This document shows, piece by piece, positions 25,776 to 34,811 of a stretch of DNA of 64,000 bases. Position numbers and translations under genes: made by a program. The stretch comes from CAVPTL01 sp963794415 (GTDB taxonomy: Bacteria; Actinomycetota; Thermoleophilia; Gaiellales; JAICJC01). The DNA lies in NCBI GenBank assembly GCA_963794415.1, contig CAWCDI010000002.1:434001-498000 (forward strand), written 5' to 3'. Numbering within the stretch: the first letter of the stretch is position 1; each line of letters starts with the position of its first letter. A model generated the notes under the pieces. That model was not told where the DNA came from, made no database searches, and saw only the letters and a program-made list of their open reading frames with translations.

Positions 25776-25781
25776 ATTGTA
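25776..25781 (-). promoter_or_regulatory. Candidate -10 box TACAAT for ctaC
   Basis: On the minus strand TACAAT (5 of 6 to consensus) ends 10 bp before the GTG of ctaC, in the gap after the SPFH gene. Confidence 0.5.
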
Positions 25782-25815
25782 CCCGTCCCCGGCGGTCGTC
25801 GGCTCCGGGTTCAGT

Positions 25816-26826
25816 TCAGGCGGTGCGATCCTCGGGCGGCGTGACCTGATCGGTGGGCACGCGCCGCACTGCCGGCGGGGCGGGTTTCGGCGGCGCGGGA
25901 GGCGTCGCAGCGCTCGATCCGGCGGCGAACGCGGCTCCCAGCCCGGCCACGGCGGCCATCCCGTCGGACGCTCCCGAGGGCAGCAGGAAGAGCTTGTTCG
26001 CCTCGCCTGCGGCGACCGTCGGCAGCGCCTCGAGGTACTTGTACCCGAGCACCGTGGCGACGTCGGCCCCGGACTTGTCGATCATCTCGAAGATCTGGCG
26101 CAGGCCCTCGGCCTCGCCCTGGGCCCGCAGCGCCCGGGCCTGGCGGTCGCCCTCGGCGCGCAGGACGTTTGCCTGCTGCTCGCCCTGGGCGTTCAGGATC
26201 GCGGCCTGCTGGAGGCCCTCGGCGCGGAGGATGGCCGACTGCTTCTCGCCCTCGGCCTGCAGCACCGTGGCCCGCTTTGCGCGGTCGGCGCGCATCTGCT
26301 GCTCCATCGCCTCCTGGATGGAGCGCGGCGGGTCGATCGACTTGAGCTCGACGCGCGTCACGCGCACGCCCCACTTCTCGGTGGCCTCGTCGAGCACCAC
26401 GCGAAGCTGGGTGTTGATCTGGTCGCGGCTGGTGAGCGTCTGCTCGAGCGTCATGGCGCCGACCACGTTTCGCAGCGTCGTGATGGTGAGCTGCTCCATC
26501 GCGAGCAGCATGTTGGCGACGCCGTACACGGCCGCCGTGGGGTCTGTCACCTGGTAGTAGACGATGGTGTCAACGCCGATCGTCACGTTGTCCTGGGTGA
26601 TCACCGGCGTCGGCGGGAACGGCTGCACCGTCTCCTTCATGTCCACCACCATCCGCTGGCGGTCGAGGAACGGCACGAGGATGTGGACGCCCGGCTGGAG
26701 GGTGCGCTGGTAGCGGCCCAGCCGCTCGACGATGCCCACGTAGCTCTGGCGCACGACCTTCACCGACCCGGCGACGGTCACGAGCACGAACAGCGCCACG
26801 ATTGCAGCGATGATTGTGAGAATCAC
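25816..26826 (-). CDS. SPFH/band 7 (stomatin-like) membrane protein
   Basis: 336 aa: one N-terminal helix (LTIIAAIVALFVLVTVAG), then the band 7 domain (VKVVRQSYVGIVERLGRY, LQPGVHILVPFLDR, VDTIVYYQVTDP). A long Ala/Glu/Gln coiled region (AEGEKQSAILRAEGLQQAA and repeats) and a Pro-rich tail follow. These proteins form membrane microdomain scaffolds and may aid membrane-protein quality control. It overlaps the upstream nfeD gene by 4 bp, the typical pairing. Confidence 0.93.
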   Translation of the reverse strand: MILTIIAAIVALFVLVTVAGSVKVVRQSYVGIVERLGRYQRTLQPGVHILVPFLDRQRMVVDMKETVQPFPPTPVITQDNVTIGVDTIVYYQVTDPTAAVYGVANMLLAMEQLTITTLRNVVGAMTLEQTLTSRDQINTQLRVVLDEATEKWGVRVTRVELKSIDPPRSIQEAMEQQMRADRAKRATVLQAEGEKQSAILRAEGLQQAAILNAQGEQQANVLRAEGDRQARALRAQGEAEGLRQIFEMIDKSGADVATVLGYKYLEALPTVAAGEANKLFLLPSGASDGMAAVAGLGAAFAAGSSAATPPAPPKPAPPAVRRVPTDQVTPPEDRTA

Positions 26827-27293
26827 GAAGTCGCTCCTTCAAGTTGTTCGTCTTCAGAGCCGTGCACCGGCAGCACCAGCGCCGTCACGCCCTTGATCTC
26901 GACCACTTCCACCTTGGTGCCCACCGGCACCTGCTCGCCGTCGAAAAAGCTCCGCGCGCTCCAGATGTCACCATCTATTCGCACCTGGCCGGATTCCAGT
27001 TCGGCGATCGCCTTGGTGACGATGCCCTTGCGCCCGCGCATCGCATCGACGCCCGTTCGCAGCCCGGGGCCCTTGTTGGCCGCGCGCCGAAGCGCCGGGC
27101 GCGTGAGGTACATGGCGCCGAACGCGGTGATGGCGAACGCGAGGATCTGGAGGGCGAGCGGGCCGCCTGCGAGCCCCACGATTGCGGCGACGATCGCGGC
27201 AACGCCGAAGTAGACCGCCACAAACGCGGTGGTCGTGGCCTCCAGGATCAGCAACGCAACTCCGAGGATGATCCAGATCACCCAGGTATCCAT
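26823..27293 (-). CDS. NfeD-like membrane protein
   Basis: 156 aa: hydrophobic helices (VIWIILGVALLILEATTTAF, ILAFAITAFGAMYL) then an OB-fold domain (GIVTKAIAELESGQVRIDGD, SFFDGEQVPVGTKVEVVEI). NfeD proteins partner with SPFH proteins in membrane quality control. GGAG lies 6 nt before the ATG. It is divergent from the RNase D gene across about 105 bp. Confidence 0.92.
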   Translation of the reverse strand: MDTWVIWIILGVALLILEATTTAFVAVYFGVAAIVAAIVGLAGGPLALQILAFAITAFGAMYLTRPALRRAANKGPGLRTGVDAMRGRKGIVTKAIAELESGQVRIDGDIWSARSFFDGEQVPVGTKVEVVEIKGVTALVLPVHGSEDEQLEGATS

Positions 27294-27383
27294 GTGTTCT
27301 CCAGCTTAGATCGAACATGTGGCCCGCGCACATAGGGGGTCGGCGCGGTCACACAGACGTCATCGGCCTTTCGTGTCGCGCGC

Positions 27384-27389
27384 TACAGT
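27384..27389 (+). promoter_or_regulatory. Candidate -10 box TACAGT for rnd
   Basis: TACAGT ends 9 bp before the ATG of the RNase D gene, with no ribosome binding site. Confidence 0.45.
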
Positions 27390-27398
27390 CATTCCCAG

Positions 27399-28571
27399 AT
27401 GGCGCTCTCAACGATCGAGCGAATCACAGACGCCCAGGCACTCGCCTCGCTGCTGTCGGACGCCCGCGCGGAGGGCCGTTGCGCCGTTGACACCGAGTTC
27501 GTCTGGGAGCGCACGTACGCCCCGGCGCTCTGCCTGATCCAGATCGCGACCGCCGACCGGCTCGCCGTGGTCGATCCGCTCGAGGGCGCGCCGCCAGAGG
27601 CGGTGGCCGAGATCATGGCCGATCCCGCCGTCACCAAGGTGATGCACGCAGCGTCGGGCGACCTCGCGGCCTTCGTGCTGCACTTCGACCTGCGCCCCAC
27701 CGCGATCTACGACACGCAGCTTGCGGCGGGCTTTGCCGGCTACGGCGGGTCGCTCTCGCTCGAGCGGCTGCTCGAGGCGGCCGTCGGCGTCAAGCTGCGC
27801 CACGACGAGGGCTTCACCGACTGGCTCAAGCGGCCCCTCACCCCGACCCAGGTCGAGTACGCCGCCGACGATGTGCGCTACCTCCTGGCCGCTGCCGACC
27901 GGCTCGAGGAGCGGCTCCAGCAGCTGGGCCGGCGGTCGTGGCTCGCCGAGGAGCTGGATCAGCGGTTCGGCCCCGAGGCCGCGCTCGTGCAGAACCCCGA
28001 CACCGCCTGGCGCAGGGTCGCCGGGCGCGGCAAGGTGCGCGGCGCGCAGCTCGGCACGCTCGTCTCGGTCGCCGCATGGCGCGAGCGCGAGGCCCGCGAG
28101 CGCGACATGCCGGCCACCTGGCTCGTCAAGGACGCGACGCTGGTGGAGCTCGCGCGGCGCCAGCCGAAGACTGCGGCCCAGGCCGAGGGCGTCCGCGGCC
28201 TCAACCTGCGCCGCGGCGGCCGCATGGACGGGCTGCTGCGCGCCATCGCCGAGGCCGGTGACCCGCCGCCGGCGACCGACACCGAGCTCACCGGCGATCT
28301 GCGCCGGCGGGTGAAGGTGGTGCTGCCGCTGGCATCGTCGGTGCTCCAGGCGCGCTGTGCCGAGGCCGGGATCGCATCGGAGCTGGTGGCCACCCGCGCC
28401 GACGTGGAGGCGCTCATCGCCCACGTCGCGCTGGGCGACGCCGACTCGCTGCCGCTCCTGCGCGGCTGGAGGCGTGAGCTCGCGGGCGACCGCTTGCTGG
28501 CGCTGCTGCGCGGCGAGGTGTCCCTGCGCGTGCTGCCGGGCCCCCCGCACATCTCCGAGTCGCAGATCTAG
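27399..28571 (+). CDS. rnd: Ribonuclease D
   Basis: 390 aa. The DEDD 3'-5' exonuclease domain fills the first half: Exo I CAVDTEFVWERTY, Exo II HAASGDLAAFVLHFDL with YDTQLAAGFAGYG, and Exo III QVEYAADDVRYL. Two HRDC-like regions follow (VAAWREREARERDMPATWLV and VVLPLASSVLQARCAEAGIA). RNase D trims tRNA 3' ends; a tRNA gene happens to lie about 370 bp downstream. Confidence 0.95.
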   Translation: MALSTIERITDAQALASLLSDARAEGRCAVDTEFVWERTYAPALCLIQIATADRLAVVDPLEGAPPEAVAEIMADPAVTKVMHAASGDLAAFVLHFDLRPTAIYDTQLAAGFAGYGGSLSLERLLEAAVGVKLRHDEGFTDWLKRPLTPTQVEYAADDVRYLLAAADRLEERLQQLGRRSWLAEELDQRFGPEAALVQNPDTAWRRVAGRGKVRGAQLGTLVSVAAWREREARERDMPATWLVKDATLVELARRQPKTAAQAEGVRGLNLRRGGRMDGLLRAIAEAGDPPPATDTELTGDLRRRVKVVLPLASSVLQARCAEAGIASELVATRADVEALIAHVALGDADSLPLLRGWRRELAGDRLLALLRGEVSLRVLPGPPHISESQI

Positions 28572-28575
28572 GCGG

Positions 28576-28803
28576 TCAGCTGGCCAGGGCCAGCTCGAGC
28601 GAGCGTTCCGACCGGGCCAGCCGGTCGCCCGTGATGACGCGGACGCCAACCGGGTATTCCCCTTCATCCGTGCGGAGCTCGCGGTAGAGCGCGGCGGCCT
28701 CCCGGCGCGCCCGCTCGGGCCGCAGGTCGCAGGCGAGCGTCACCCACCTACCTCGCTGGTAGCTTGCAAACCGCAGCTGGACGTACCACATGGAGCTGGA
28801 CAT
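28576..28803 (-). CDS. Small hypothetical protein
   Basis: 75 aa from ATG 28803, which has GGGGAGGA 9 nt upstream. The sequence SSSMWYVQLRFASYQRGRW is followed by an alpha-helical middle (ERARREAAALYRELRTD) and VGVRVITGDRLARS. It may be a small alpha/beta protein. No family recognised. It ends 5 bp from the end of rnd, convergent with it. Confidence 0.65.
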   Translation of the reverse strand: MSSSMWYVQLRFASYQRGRWVTLACDLRPERARREAAALYRELRTDEGEYPVGVRVITGDRLARSERSLELALAS

Positions 28804-28936
28804 TTGAGCGATCCTCCCCACCGTAGGTGGTCGCATCGTGGACGTGTCCGTTCGGATTTTGACGCCATATGGATATTTCCTTCTTGAAAATCAGATTCTT
28901 AGCGATTTCGGCCCTGGCGGTAGGATTGCAGCGAAG

Positions 28937-29009
28937 GCCCTCGTAGCTCAGGGGATAGAGCGCGGCTCTCCTAAGGCCGGCGTCGCAGGTTCGAATCCTG
29001 CCGAGGGCA
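28937..29009 (+). tRNA. tRNA-Arg (anticodon CCT)
   Basis: A 73-nt cloverleaf. Acceptor GCCCTCG pairs with CGAGGGC (29002-29008), D-arm GCTC/GAGC, anticodon stem CGGCT/GGCCG with loop CTCCTAA giving anticodon CCT, and T-arm GCAGG-TTCGAAT-CCTGC. The discriminator base is A and CCA is not encoded. It reads AGG codons. Confidence 0.97.
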
Positions 29010-29105
29010 TGCCGGGTTTGTGCCGGTTTCGTGCCGTTGCTCGTGGTCGTTGCAAGCCGGGTGGTACGATCGTCCGCCACCGACCGATCTTTCTTGGAGG
29101 TCAAC

Positions 29106-30029
29106 TTGCGTCGTCACCGACTGATCACAGCGACCGGAACCCTCGCGCTCCTCGCCGTCGTCGCGCTTGCGGCTGCGTGCGGCTCGTCCAGCTCCAGCTC
29201 GAGCTCTTCCAGCTCCTCCTCCACCGCATCGGGCGGTGCGGCCGGGTCTGATCCCGCGATCGTGGCGATGCTCCCGTCCGACCTCCAGTCCGGCGGCAAG
29301 CTGACCGTCGCCACCGACGCGAGCTATGCGCCCAACGAGTACTTCGACACCGACAACAAGACCATCATCGGGATGGACGTTGACCTCGGCAAGGCCATCG
29401 GCAAGCTGCAGGGCGTGGACTGGAACTTCGTGAACGCGGGCTTCGACGGCATCATCCCGGGCATCCAGGCGGGCAAGTACGACGTCGGCATGTCGTCGTT
29501 CTCCGACAACAAGGAGCGCGAGGCGGTCGTCGACTTCGTCACCTACTTCCAGGCCGGCACGTCGTTCTACATCAACAGCAGCGCCGCAGCCGTCACCGGC
29601 GGTCTCGAGTCGCTCTGCGGCCGCAAGGTGGCCGTCGAGAAGGGCACCACCCAGCTCGCCGATCTCACCGCGCAGACCACGAAGTGCACCGACGGCAACA
29701 AGCAGGCCATCGACATCCAGGCCTATCCCGACCAGAACGCCGCCAACCTGGCGATCTCCTCGGGCCGCGCCGACATCGGCATGGCCGACTCTCCGGTGGC
29801 CGCGTACATCGTCAAGCAGTCGAACGGCAAGTTCAAGCTGAGCGGCACTCCTTACGGCGTGGTGCCCTACGGCATCGCGTTCCCGAAGGATCAGACCCAG
29901 CTCACCAACGCGACGCTCGCCGCGATGAAGAAGCTCATCGCCAACGGCACCTACATGCAGATACTGAACAAGTGGGGCGTCGAGGCGGGCGCGATCACCA
30001 CCCCGGTGATCAATGGTGCAGTCAACTAG
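29106..30029 (+). CDS. Polar amino-acid ABC transporter substrate-binding lipoprotein
   Basis: 307 aa from TTG 29106, supported by GGAGG 5 nt upstream. A lipoprotein signal (TLALLAVVALAAAC) is followed by a long serine-rich linker. The mature part is an SBP_bac_3 domain: LTVATDASYAPNEYFD, VDLGKAIGKLQGVDWNFVN, FDGIIPGIQAGKYDVGMSSF and VAVEKGTTQLADL. It binds a polar amino acid or similar small molecule outside the cell. It is followed by a permease and an ATPase gene in one operon. Confidence 0.93.
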   Translation: MRRHRLITATGTLALLAVVALAAACGSSSSSSSSSSSSSTASGGAAGSDPAIVAMLPSDLQSGGKLTVATDASYAPNEYFDTDNKTIIGMDVDLGKAIGKLQGVDWNFVNAGFDGIIPGIQAGKYDVGMSSFSDNKEREAVVDFVTYFQAGTSFYINSSAAAVTGGLESLCGRKVAVEKGTTQLADLTAQTTKCTDGNKQAIDIQAYPDQNAANLAISSGRADIGMADSPVAAYIVKQSNGKFKLSGTPYGVVPYGIAFPKDQTQLTNATLAAMKKLIANGTYMQILNKWGVEAGAITTPVINGAVN

Positions 30030-30912
30030 CGAACACGAACAGCCCGAAGCGATCGTGGCGGTCCCGGCGAGACATCCGGGCCGCTGGGTCGCTGCGGTGG
30101 TGGTGCTCCTGATCGCGGCGCGGATGCTCTGGAGCGTGATCGACAATCCACGCTTCCAGTGGGACGTCGTGCGCCAGTACCTCTTCAACGGCGCCGTGCT
30201 GCACGGCGTCCGGGTGACCATCGAGCTCACGATCCTCTCCATGATCATCGGCGTGGTGCTCGGCGTGGTGCTGGCGGTGATGCGGCTCTCGCCCAACCCG
30301 ATCGTCTCGTACGCCGCATGGCTCTACATCTGGTTCTTCCGGGCGACTCCGCTCCTGGTGCAGCTGCTCTTCTGGGGCTTCGTAGGGGCGGTCTACCCGC
30401 AGATCGGCGTCTCGATCCCCGGCATCGGCATGCTCTTCAGCGGCAGCGCCAACACGCTGATCCCGATCTTCGTCGCAGCGCTCCTGGGCCTCAGCCTGAA
30501 CGAGGGCGCCTACATGGCCGAGATCGTCCGTGGCGGCATCCTCTCGGTGGATGACGGCCAGACCGAGGCGGCGCAGTCCATCGGCATGACCCAGCTGCAG
30601 ACCATGCGCCGCGTGGTGCTGCCGCAGGCGATGCGCGTGATCATCCCGCCGACGGGCAACGAGGTGATCTCGATGCTCAAGAACACCTCGCTGGTCTCGG
30701 TGCTGGCATACACCGAGCTGCTCTACACGGTGCAGATCATCTACGCCCGCAACTACGAGACCATTCCGCTGCTGATCGTGGCGTGCTTCTGGTACATGGT
30801 GATGACGTCGGTGCTCTACGTCGGCCAGCACTTCATCGAGAAGCGGTTCTCCCGCGGGCAGTCGGTTGGCTCTCCCGGGCGCCCGATGTTCTTCGGGAGC
30901 CGGGGCCAGTGA
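30013..30912 (+). CDS. Polar amino-acid ABC transporter permease
   Basis: 299 aa with the HisM-type permease fold: GVRVTIELTILSMIIGVVLG, WFFRATPLLVQLLFWGF and the EAA loop EAAQSIGMTQLQTMRRVVLP. ATG 30013 lies 17 bp inside the end of the binding-protein gene. A single permease gene suggests a homodimer. Confidence 0.93.
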   Translation: MVQSTSEHEQPEAIVAVPARHPGRWVAAVVVLLIAARMLWSVIDNPRFQWDVVRQYLFNGAVLHGVRVTIELTILSMIIGVVLGVVLAVMRLSPNPIVSYAAWLYIWFFRATPLLVQLLFWGFVGAVYPQIGVSIPGIGMLFSGSANTLIPIFVAALLGLSLNEGAYMAEIVRGGILSVDDGQTEAAQSIGMTQLQTMRRVVLPQAMRVIIPPTGNEVISMLKNTSLVSVLAYTELLYTVQIIYARNYETIPLLIVACFWYMVMTSVLYVGQHFIEKRFSRGQSVGSPGRPMFFGSRGQ

Positions 30913-31682
30913 GCGCCAACGGGCACCCGATGGTGAGCGCTGGGGGCGTGCGCAAATCGTTCGGCAGCACCGAGGTGCTGAAGGGCATCGACCTCGAGGT
31001 GCAGCGGGGCGAGGTGTTCTGCATCGTCGGGCCGTCCGGCTCGGGCAAGTCCACGTTCCTGCGCTGCATCAACCACCTCGAGACCGTCAACGCCGGCCGG
31101 CTCTCGGTTGACGGCGAGCTCGTGGGCTACAAGCGCAAGGGCGACAAGCTCTACGAGCTGCGCGAGCACGAGATCGCGAAGAAGCGCGCCGAGATCGGGA
31201 TGGTCTTCCAGCGCTTCAACCTCTTCCCGCACATGACGGCCATGGGCAACATCACCGAAGGCCCGCTCCGGGTCAAGGGCGAGGGCAAGGCCGAGGTGCG
31301 CGAGCGCGCCCAGGCGCTGCTCGACCGCGTGGGCCTGGGCGATCGCGGCGGGGCCTATCCGCGCGAGCTCTCCGGCGGCCAGCAGCAGCGCATCGCGATC
31401 GCCCGCGCGCTTGCCATGCGGCCCAAGCTGATGCTCTTCGACGAGCCCACCTCGGCGCTCGACCCCGAGCTGGTGGGTGAGGTGCTCGACGTGATGCGCG
31501 GCCTCTGCGACGAGGGGATGACGATGATCCTCGTGACCCACGAGATGGGCTTCGCCCGCGAGGTGGGCGATGCGCTCGTGTTCATGGACGACGGCCTCGT
31601 GGTGGAGGCGGGCTCGCCGCGCGACGTGCTCACCAACCCCCAGCACGAGCGCACCCGCGCCTTCCTCTCGAAGGTCCTATGA
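30909..31682 (+). CDS. Polar amino-acid ABC transporter ATPase (GlnQ/HisP type)
   Basis: 257 aa from GTG 30909 (GTGA overlap with the permease). Walker A GPSGSGKSTFLRCINHLE, Q-loop MVFQRFNLFPHMT, signature LSGGQQQRIAIARAL, Walker B LMLFDEPTSALDPE and H-loop VTHEMGFAREV are the full set for the amino-acid importer subfamily. Confidence 0.95.
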   Translation: MSANGHPMVSAGGVRKSFGSTEVLKGIDLEVQRGEVFCIVGPSGSGKSTFLRCINHLETVNAGRLSVDGELVGYKRKGDKLYELREHEIAKKRAEIGMVFQRFNLFPHMTAMGNITEGPLRVKGEGKAEVRERAQALLDRVGLGDRGGAYPRELSGGQQQRIAIARALAMRPKLMLFDEPTSALDPELVGEVLDVMRGLCDEGMTMILVTHEMGFAREVGDALVFMDDGLVVEAGSPRDVLTNPQHERTRAFLSKVL

Positions 31683-32353
31683 CGTTCTCGCTCGCAGCCA
31701 TCGACCGCGAGAGCGGGATGTCGGGGATCGTCGTCAGCTCGTCCAGCCCGGCCGTGGCCGCGCGCTGCGCCCACGTGCGCGCGGGCGTCGGCGCCGCCGC
31801 CTCCCAGAACGTGACCGACCCGCGGCTGGGGCCGAAGCTCCTGGATCTCATCGCCGCAGGCAGCGCGCCGGCCGAGGCGATCGCCGCAGCGCTCGCCGAC
31901 GAGCCGCACACCGCCTACCGGCAGCTCACGGTGGTTGACGCGGCGGGCGCGACGGCGGCGTTCTCGGGCGAGCGCACCCTGGGACGGCACGCATCCAGCG
32001 AGGGCGACGGCGCGGTGGCGGCCGGGAACCTGCTGGCCGACGAGGGCGTCCCCGCAGCCATGGTCGAGGCCTTCGGGGCTACGGCCGGGCACCTCGGCGC
32101 GCGCCTGGTGGCGGCCCTGGCCGCCGCGCTCGAGGCCGGCGGCGAGGAGGGCCCGGTGCGCTCGGCCGGTCTCGTGATCGCGCGCGGCGTGAGCTGGCCC
32201 ATCGCCGACCTGCGCGTGGACTGGGACGAGAACCCCGTCGTGCGGTTGGCCGAGCTCTGGGAGGTCTGGGAGCCGCAGCTCGAGGACTACGTGACCCGCG
32301 CGATCGACCCCACCCAGGCTCCGCGGTACGGCGTGCCCGGCGACGACGAGTGA
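31679..32353 (+). CDS. DUF1028 family protein (Ntn-hydrolase-like)
   Basis: 224 aa: TFSLAAIDRESGMSGIVVSS at the N-terminus, GVGAAASQNVTDPRLGP, and DGAVAAGNLLADEGVPAAM. DUF1028 proteins resemble N-terminal nucleophile hydrolases and often sit with peptidases and transporters. Its ATG overlaps the ATPase stop. A role in breaking down the imported compound is inference from context. Confidence 0.85.
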   Translation: MTFSLAAIDRESGMSGIVVSSSSPAVAARCAHVRAGVGAAASQNVTDPRLGPKLLDLIAAGSAPAEAIAAALADEPHTAYRQLTVVDAAGATAAFSGERTLGRHASSEGDGAVAAGNLLADEGVPAAMVEAFGATAGHLGARLVAALAAALEAGGEEGPVRSAGLVIARGVSWPIADLRVDWDENPVVRLAELWEVWEPQLEDYVTRAIDPTQAPRYGVPGDDE

Positions 32354-32368
32354 CGAGGGTGCTGGCGC

Positions 32369-33388
32369 GTGGTCGATGACGACGAGCTGATCGAGTTCGC
32401 GTCGATCCCTGCGCCGACCGGGGCCGAGGAAGCGCGCATCGCGTGGCTGATGCAACGGCTCGAGGGGGTGCCGGGCGAGCGCCACGTGGACTCCACGGGG
32501 AACCTGGTGTGGCGGTTCGGCCCCGAGCGGCCGCGGCTGTTGGTGCTCGCGCACGTGGACACGGTGTTCGCGGCCGGATACCCGCTCGAGATCCGGCGTG
32601 ACGGCGGCGACCTGACAGGCCCCGGAGTGGGCGACAACGCCGCTGCGGTGATGGCGGTGGTGTGGACGCTCGAGCAGCTCGACGACCCGCCGCCGGGCCT
32701 GGCTGTTGCGTTCACGGTGGGCGAGGAGGGGCTCGGCAACCTGCGCGGCGCCCGTGCGGCGTGCGCCGATCTCGCGCCCGATGCGGTGATCGCGCTCGAG
32801 GGCCACGGGCTGGACGAGGTGATCGTGGATCACGTCGGGAGCGAGCGGGCTCGCCTCGTGGTGAGCGGCCCCGGCGGACACTCCTGGTGGGACCGCGGCA
32901 CGCCGAGCGCGGTGCACGGGCTGGTCGAGCTGGCCGCAGATCTCATCGGCGAGGGCGTGAACGTCGGCGTCATCTCCGGCGGCGACTCGGTGAACGCGAT
33001 CGCCTCACAGGCCGAGCTCCTGGTGGAGCGCCGGTCGCTGGCTCCGGACGACCTCAGCGAGTTTGCCGAGACGCTGGATGCGCTCACCATCGATGCGCCG
33101 CTCGAGCTGGCCGTCGAGCACGTCGGCAGCCGCCCGGCGGGCCGAACGCCGCCCGATCACCGTCTGGTGACCGCGGTGCGCGGTCAGCGGCTGGGCCTCG
33201 GCCTGCCAGACCGGCTCGGATCGGGCTCGACCGATGCCAACGCCGCAGTTGCCCTGGGGATCCCGGCCGTCGCGCTGGGCTGCGCCCGCGGCTCGGGCAT
33301 GCACTCAGGCAGCGAGCGGATCGACCTGCGGTCGCTCGAGTTCGGCTGCGTCCAGGCGCTCGAGGTCATGCGGGCGCTCGGCGCTTGA
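32369..33388 (+). CDS. M20 family metallopeptidase / amidohydrolase
   Basis: 339 aa from GTG 32369. Metal-site motifs: VLAHVDTVF (His and Asp), PGVGDNAAAV (bridging Asp) and TVGEEGLGN (catalytic Glu pair); further on GPGGHSWWDRG in the lid region and a late His in GSGMHSGSERI. Family members include carboxypeptidases and deacetylases of amino-acid conjugates. It is the last gene of the transporter operon, 15 bp after DUF1028. Its last 84 bp overlap the convergent GT87-like gene. Confidence 0.92.
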   Translation: MVDDDELIEFASIPAPTGAEEARIAWLMQRLEGVPGERHVDSTGNLVWRFGPERPRLLVLAHVDTVFAAGYPLEIRRDGGDLTGPGVGDNAAAVMAVVWTLEQLDDPPPGLAVAFTVGEEGLGNLRGARAACADLAPDAVIALEGHGLDEVIVDHVGSERARLVVSGPGGHSWWDRGTPSAVHGLVELAADLIGEGVNVGVISGGDSVNAIASQAELLVERRSLAPDDLSEFAETLDALTIDAPLELAVEHVGSRPAGRTPPDHRLVTAVRGQRLGLGLPDRLGSGSTDANAAVALGIPAVALGCARGSGMHSGSERIDLRSLEFGCVQALEVMRALGA

Positions 33389-34456
33389 TCCGTTCCAGCG
33401 GTCGCCCACGGCGTCTGCCAGCACCAACGCGCTGACCGCGGCGAACGCGGCGATCTTCCACACCGGGGCGAAGTCATTGGGGTTGGCGAAGATCCACGGG
33501 GTGAGGACGACGAGCCACATCGGCGAGAGCGTCGGGCGCCGTAGCCCCAGCGGCAGCAGAAGCAGCATGAAGTAGTTCAGCCAGATGATTGGCGAGAGGG
33601 CAAGCCCGGCGACCACCATCAGCGAGAACGCCTTGCGGTCGCCGCCCTCGGAGGCGCGAAGGCGCCACGCCACCACGCAGAGCGCCGCGGGGATCACGAG
33701 CGCGAGCACCCGCCCCGGGCCCGTCCCGAGGCCGAGCGCGGAGGTGAGCGCAACCAGCGAGAAGCCCTTCTGCTGCTCCATGTCCGAGACGGTGCTGAGG
33801 AGGCGCGGGTAGCTCGCGAACCCGTGGAAGCCGATGGCCGCCCAGCCTGCGACGGTGAGCACGGCGGCGATGCCGGCAGAGACGAGCGCCGCCTGGCGCC
33901 GGCCCGTGATCCAGAGCCAGACCGCGAGCGGGGCGAGGAACAGCTTGACCACGACGAGCGCTGCGACCGAGCCCGCGCTGATCAGCCACCGGCCGCGATA
34001 CCGCCAGGCGAGGGCGGCGCCGAGCATGAGCAGCGGGGTGACGGTGCCAAGCACCACGCTCTGCAGGGTTGCGATCGAGCAGAACGTGAGCGCGTGGCAG
34101 CGCCAGTCGCGGACGCCGATGAGGCGGAGCGAGCCGATGACGGCGGCGATGTTGAGGGCGATGAAGATCGTGGCCGCTACGCCGATGGGCATCAGCGCGA
34201 GCGGCGCCATCGCGAGTGCCGCGGGAGCCGGGTAGATGAACTGATCCTGGTTTCGCAGCGCCGCGTGGGTGATCGCGGGGTACGGCGTCACCCCGTCGAG
34301 CACCGCCTTGCCGGCGTGCCAGAACACGCCGAAGTCGTAGTAGTCACGCGGCCCGTAGGCCAGCTTGATGGTGACCAGGCCAAGCGCAGCGGCCGGGACG
34401 AGCAGCGCGACTGCCCAGAGCAGGGAGGTGCGATATGTGGGGTGATCTGCCGACAA
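33305..34456 (-). CDS. Polytopic membrane glycosyltransferase-like protein (GT87/DUF2029)
   Basis: 383 aa from TTG 34456 with about nine hydrophobic helices. YGPRDYYDFGVFWHAGKAVL and TPYPAITHAALRNQDQFIYP resemble the acidic first loop of GT87 mannosyltransferases, which use polyprenyl-phosphate-mannose. The last 28 codons are antisense to the M20 gene. No ribosome binding site is clear for the TTG, so the exact start is uncertain. Confidence 0.8.
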   Translation of the reverse strand: MSADHPTYRTSLLWAVALLVPAAALGLVTIKLAYGPRDYYDFGVFWHAGKAVLDGVTPYPAITHAALRNQDQFIYPAPAALAMAPLALMPIGVAATIFIALNIAAVIGSLRLIGVRDWRCHALTFCSIATLQSVVLGTVTPLLMLGAALAWRYRGRWLISAGSVAALVVVKLFLAPLAVWLWITGRRQAALVSAGIAAVLTVAGWAAIGFHGFASYPRLLSTVSDMEQQKGFSLVALTSALGLGTGPGRVLALVIPAALCVVAWRLRASEGGDRKAFSLMVVAGLALSPIIWLNYFMLLLLPLGLRRPTLSPMWLVVLTPWIFANPNDFAPVWKIAAFAAVSALVLADAVGDRWNGSSAERPHDLERLDAAELERPQVDPLAA

Positions 34457-34567
34457 CTGGAAAGAGACTCGTTCCCGGGGCTATCGGCAGCCGGTTGCGT
34501 TCGCGTGAGGGGATCGATTCCCTTCGTTTTCTTCAGGTTAATCCCGTGTGAACTGTCATCTATACGG

Positions 34568-34595
34568 TTGACACCATAATGACCCGTGCTATCAT
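34568..34595 (+). promoter_or_regulatory. Near-consensus sigma-70 type promoter
   Basis: TTGACA (34568-34573), 16-bp spacer, TATCAT (34590-34595), then 6 bp to the ATG at 34602. It is the best-matched promoter in the window, and the mRNA would be leaderless. Confidence 0.75.
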
Positions 34596-34601
34596 CAGAT
34601 C

Positions 34602-34778
34602 ATGAAGACAATCTACAACATCCATTCAGTATCGGCTTACGGCCCCGGCCGCGAGACCGAAGAGCAGTACTTCACCCGCCTCGCCAACGAGCGGACTCGT
34701 CAGCGGCGCGCCGAGCGGCGCAACCAGCTGGCCCGCAAGCTCGGCCTGCGCAGGCCCGAGCGGCGCCCCGCCGCGTAA
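34602..34778 (+). CDS. Small basic protein, unknown function
   Basis: 58 aa: KTIYNIHSVSAYGPGRET then a strongly basic helical tail (RTRQRRAERRNQLARKLGLR). It is too short for standard gene calls, but it sits 6 bp after a near-consensus promoter, has high-GC third positions and is followed by a strong hairpin. Arg content is about one quarter, which suggests nucleic-acid or ribosome binding. No family recognised. Confidence 0.7.
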   Translation: MKTIYNIHSVSAYGPGRETEEQYFTRLANERTRQRRAERRNQLARKLGLRRPERRPAA

Positions 34779-34811
34779 TCGGGTGGCAGACATGGCGGAC
34801 TGCTACGACTG

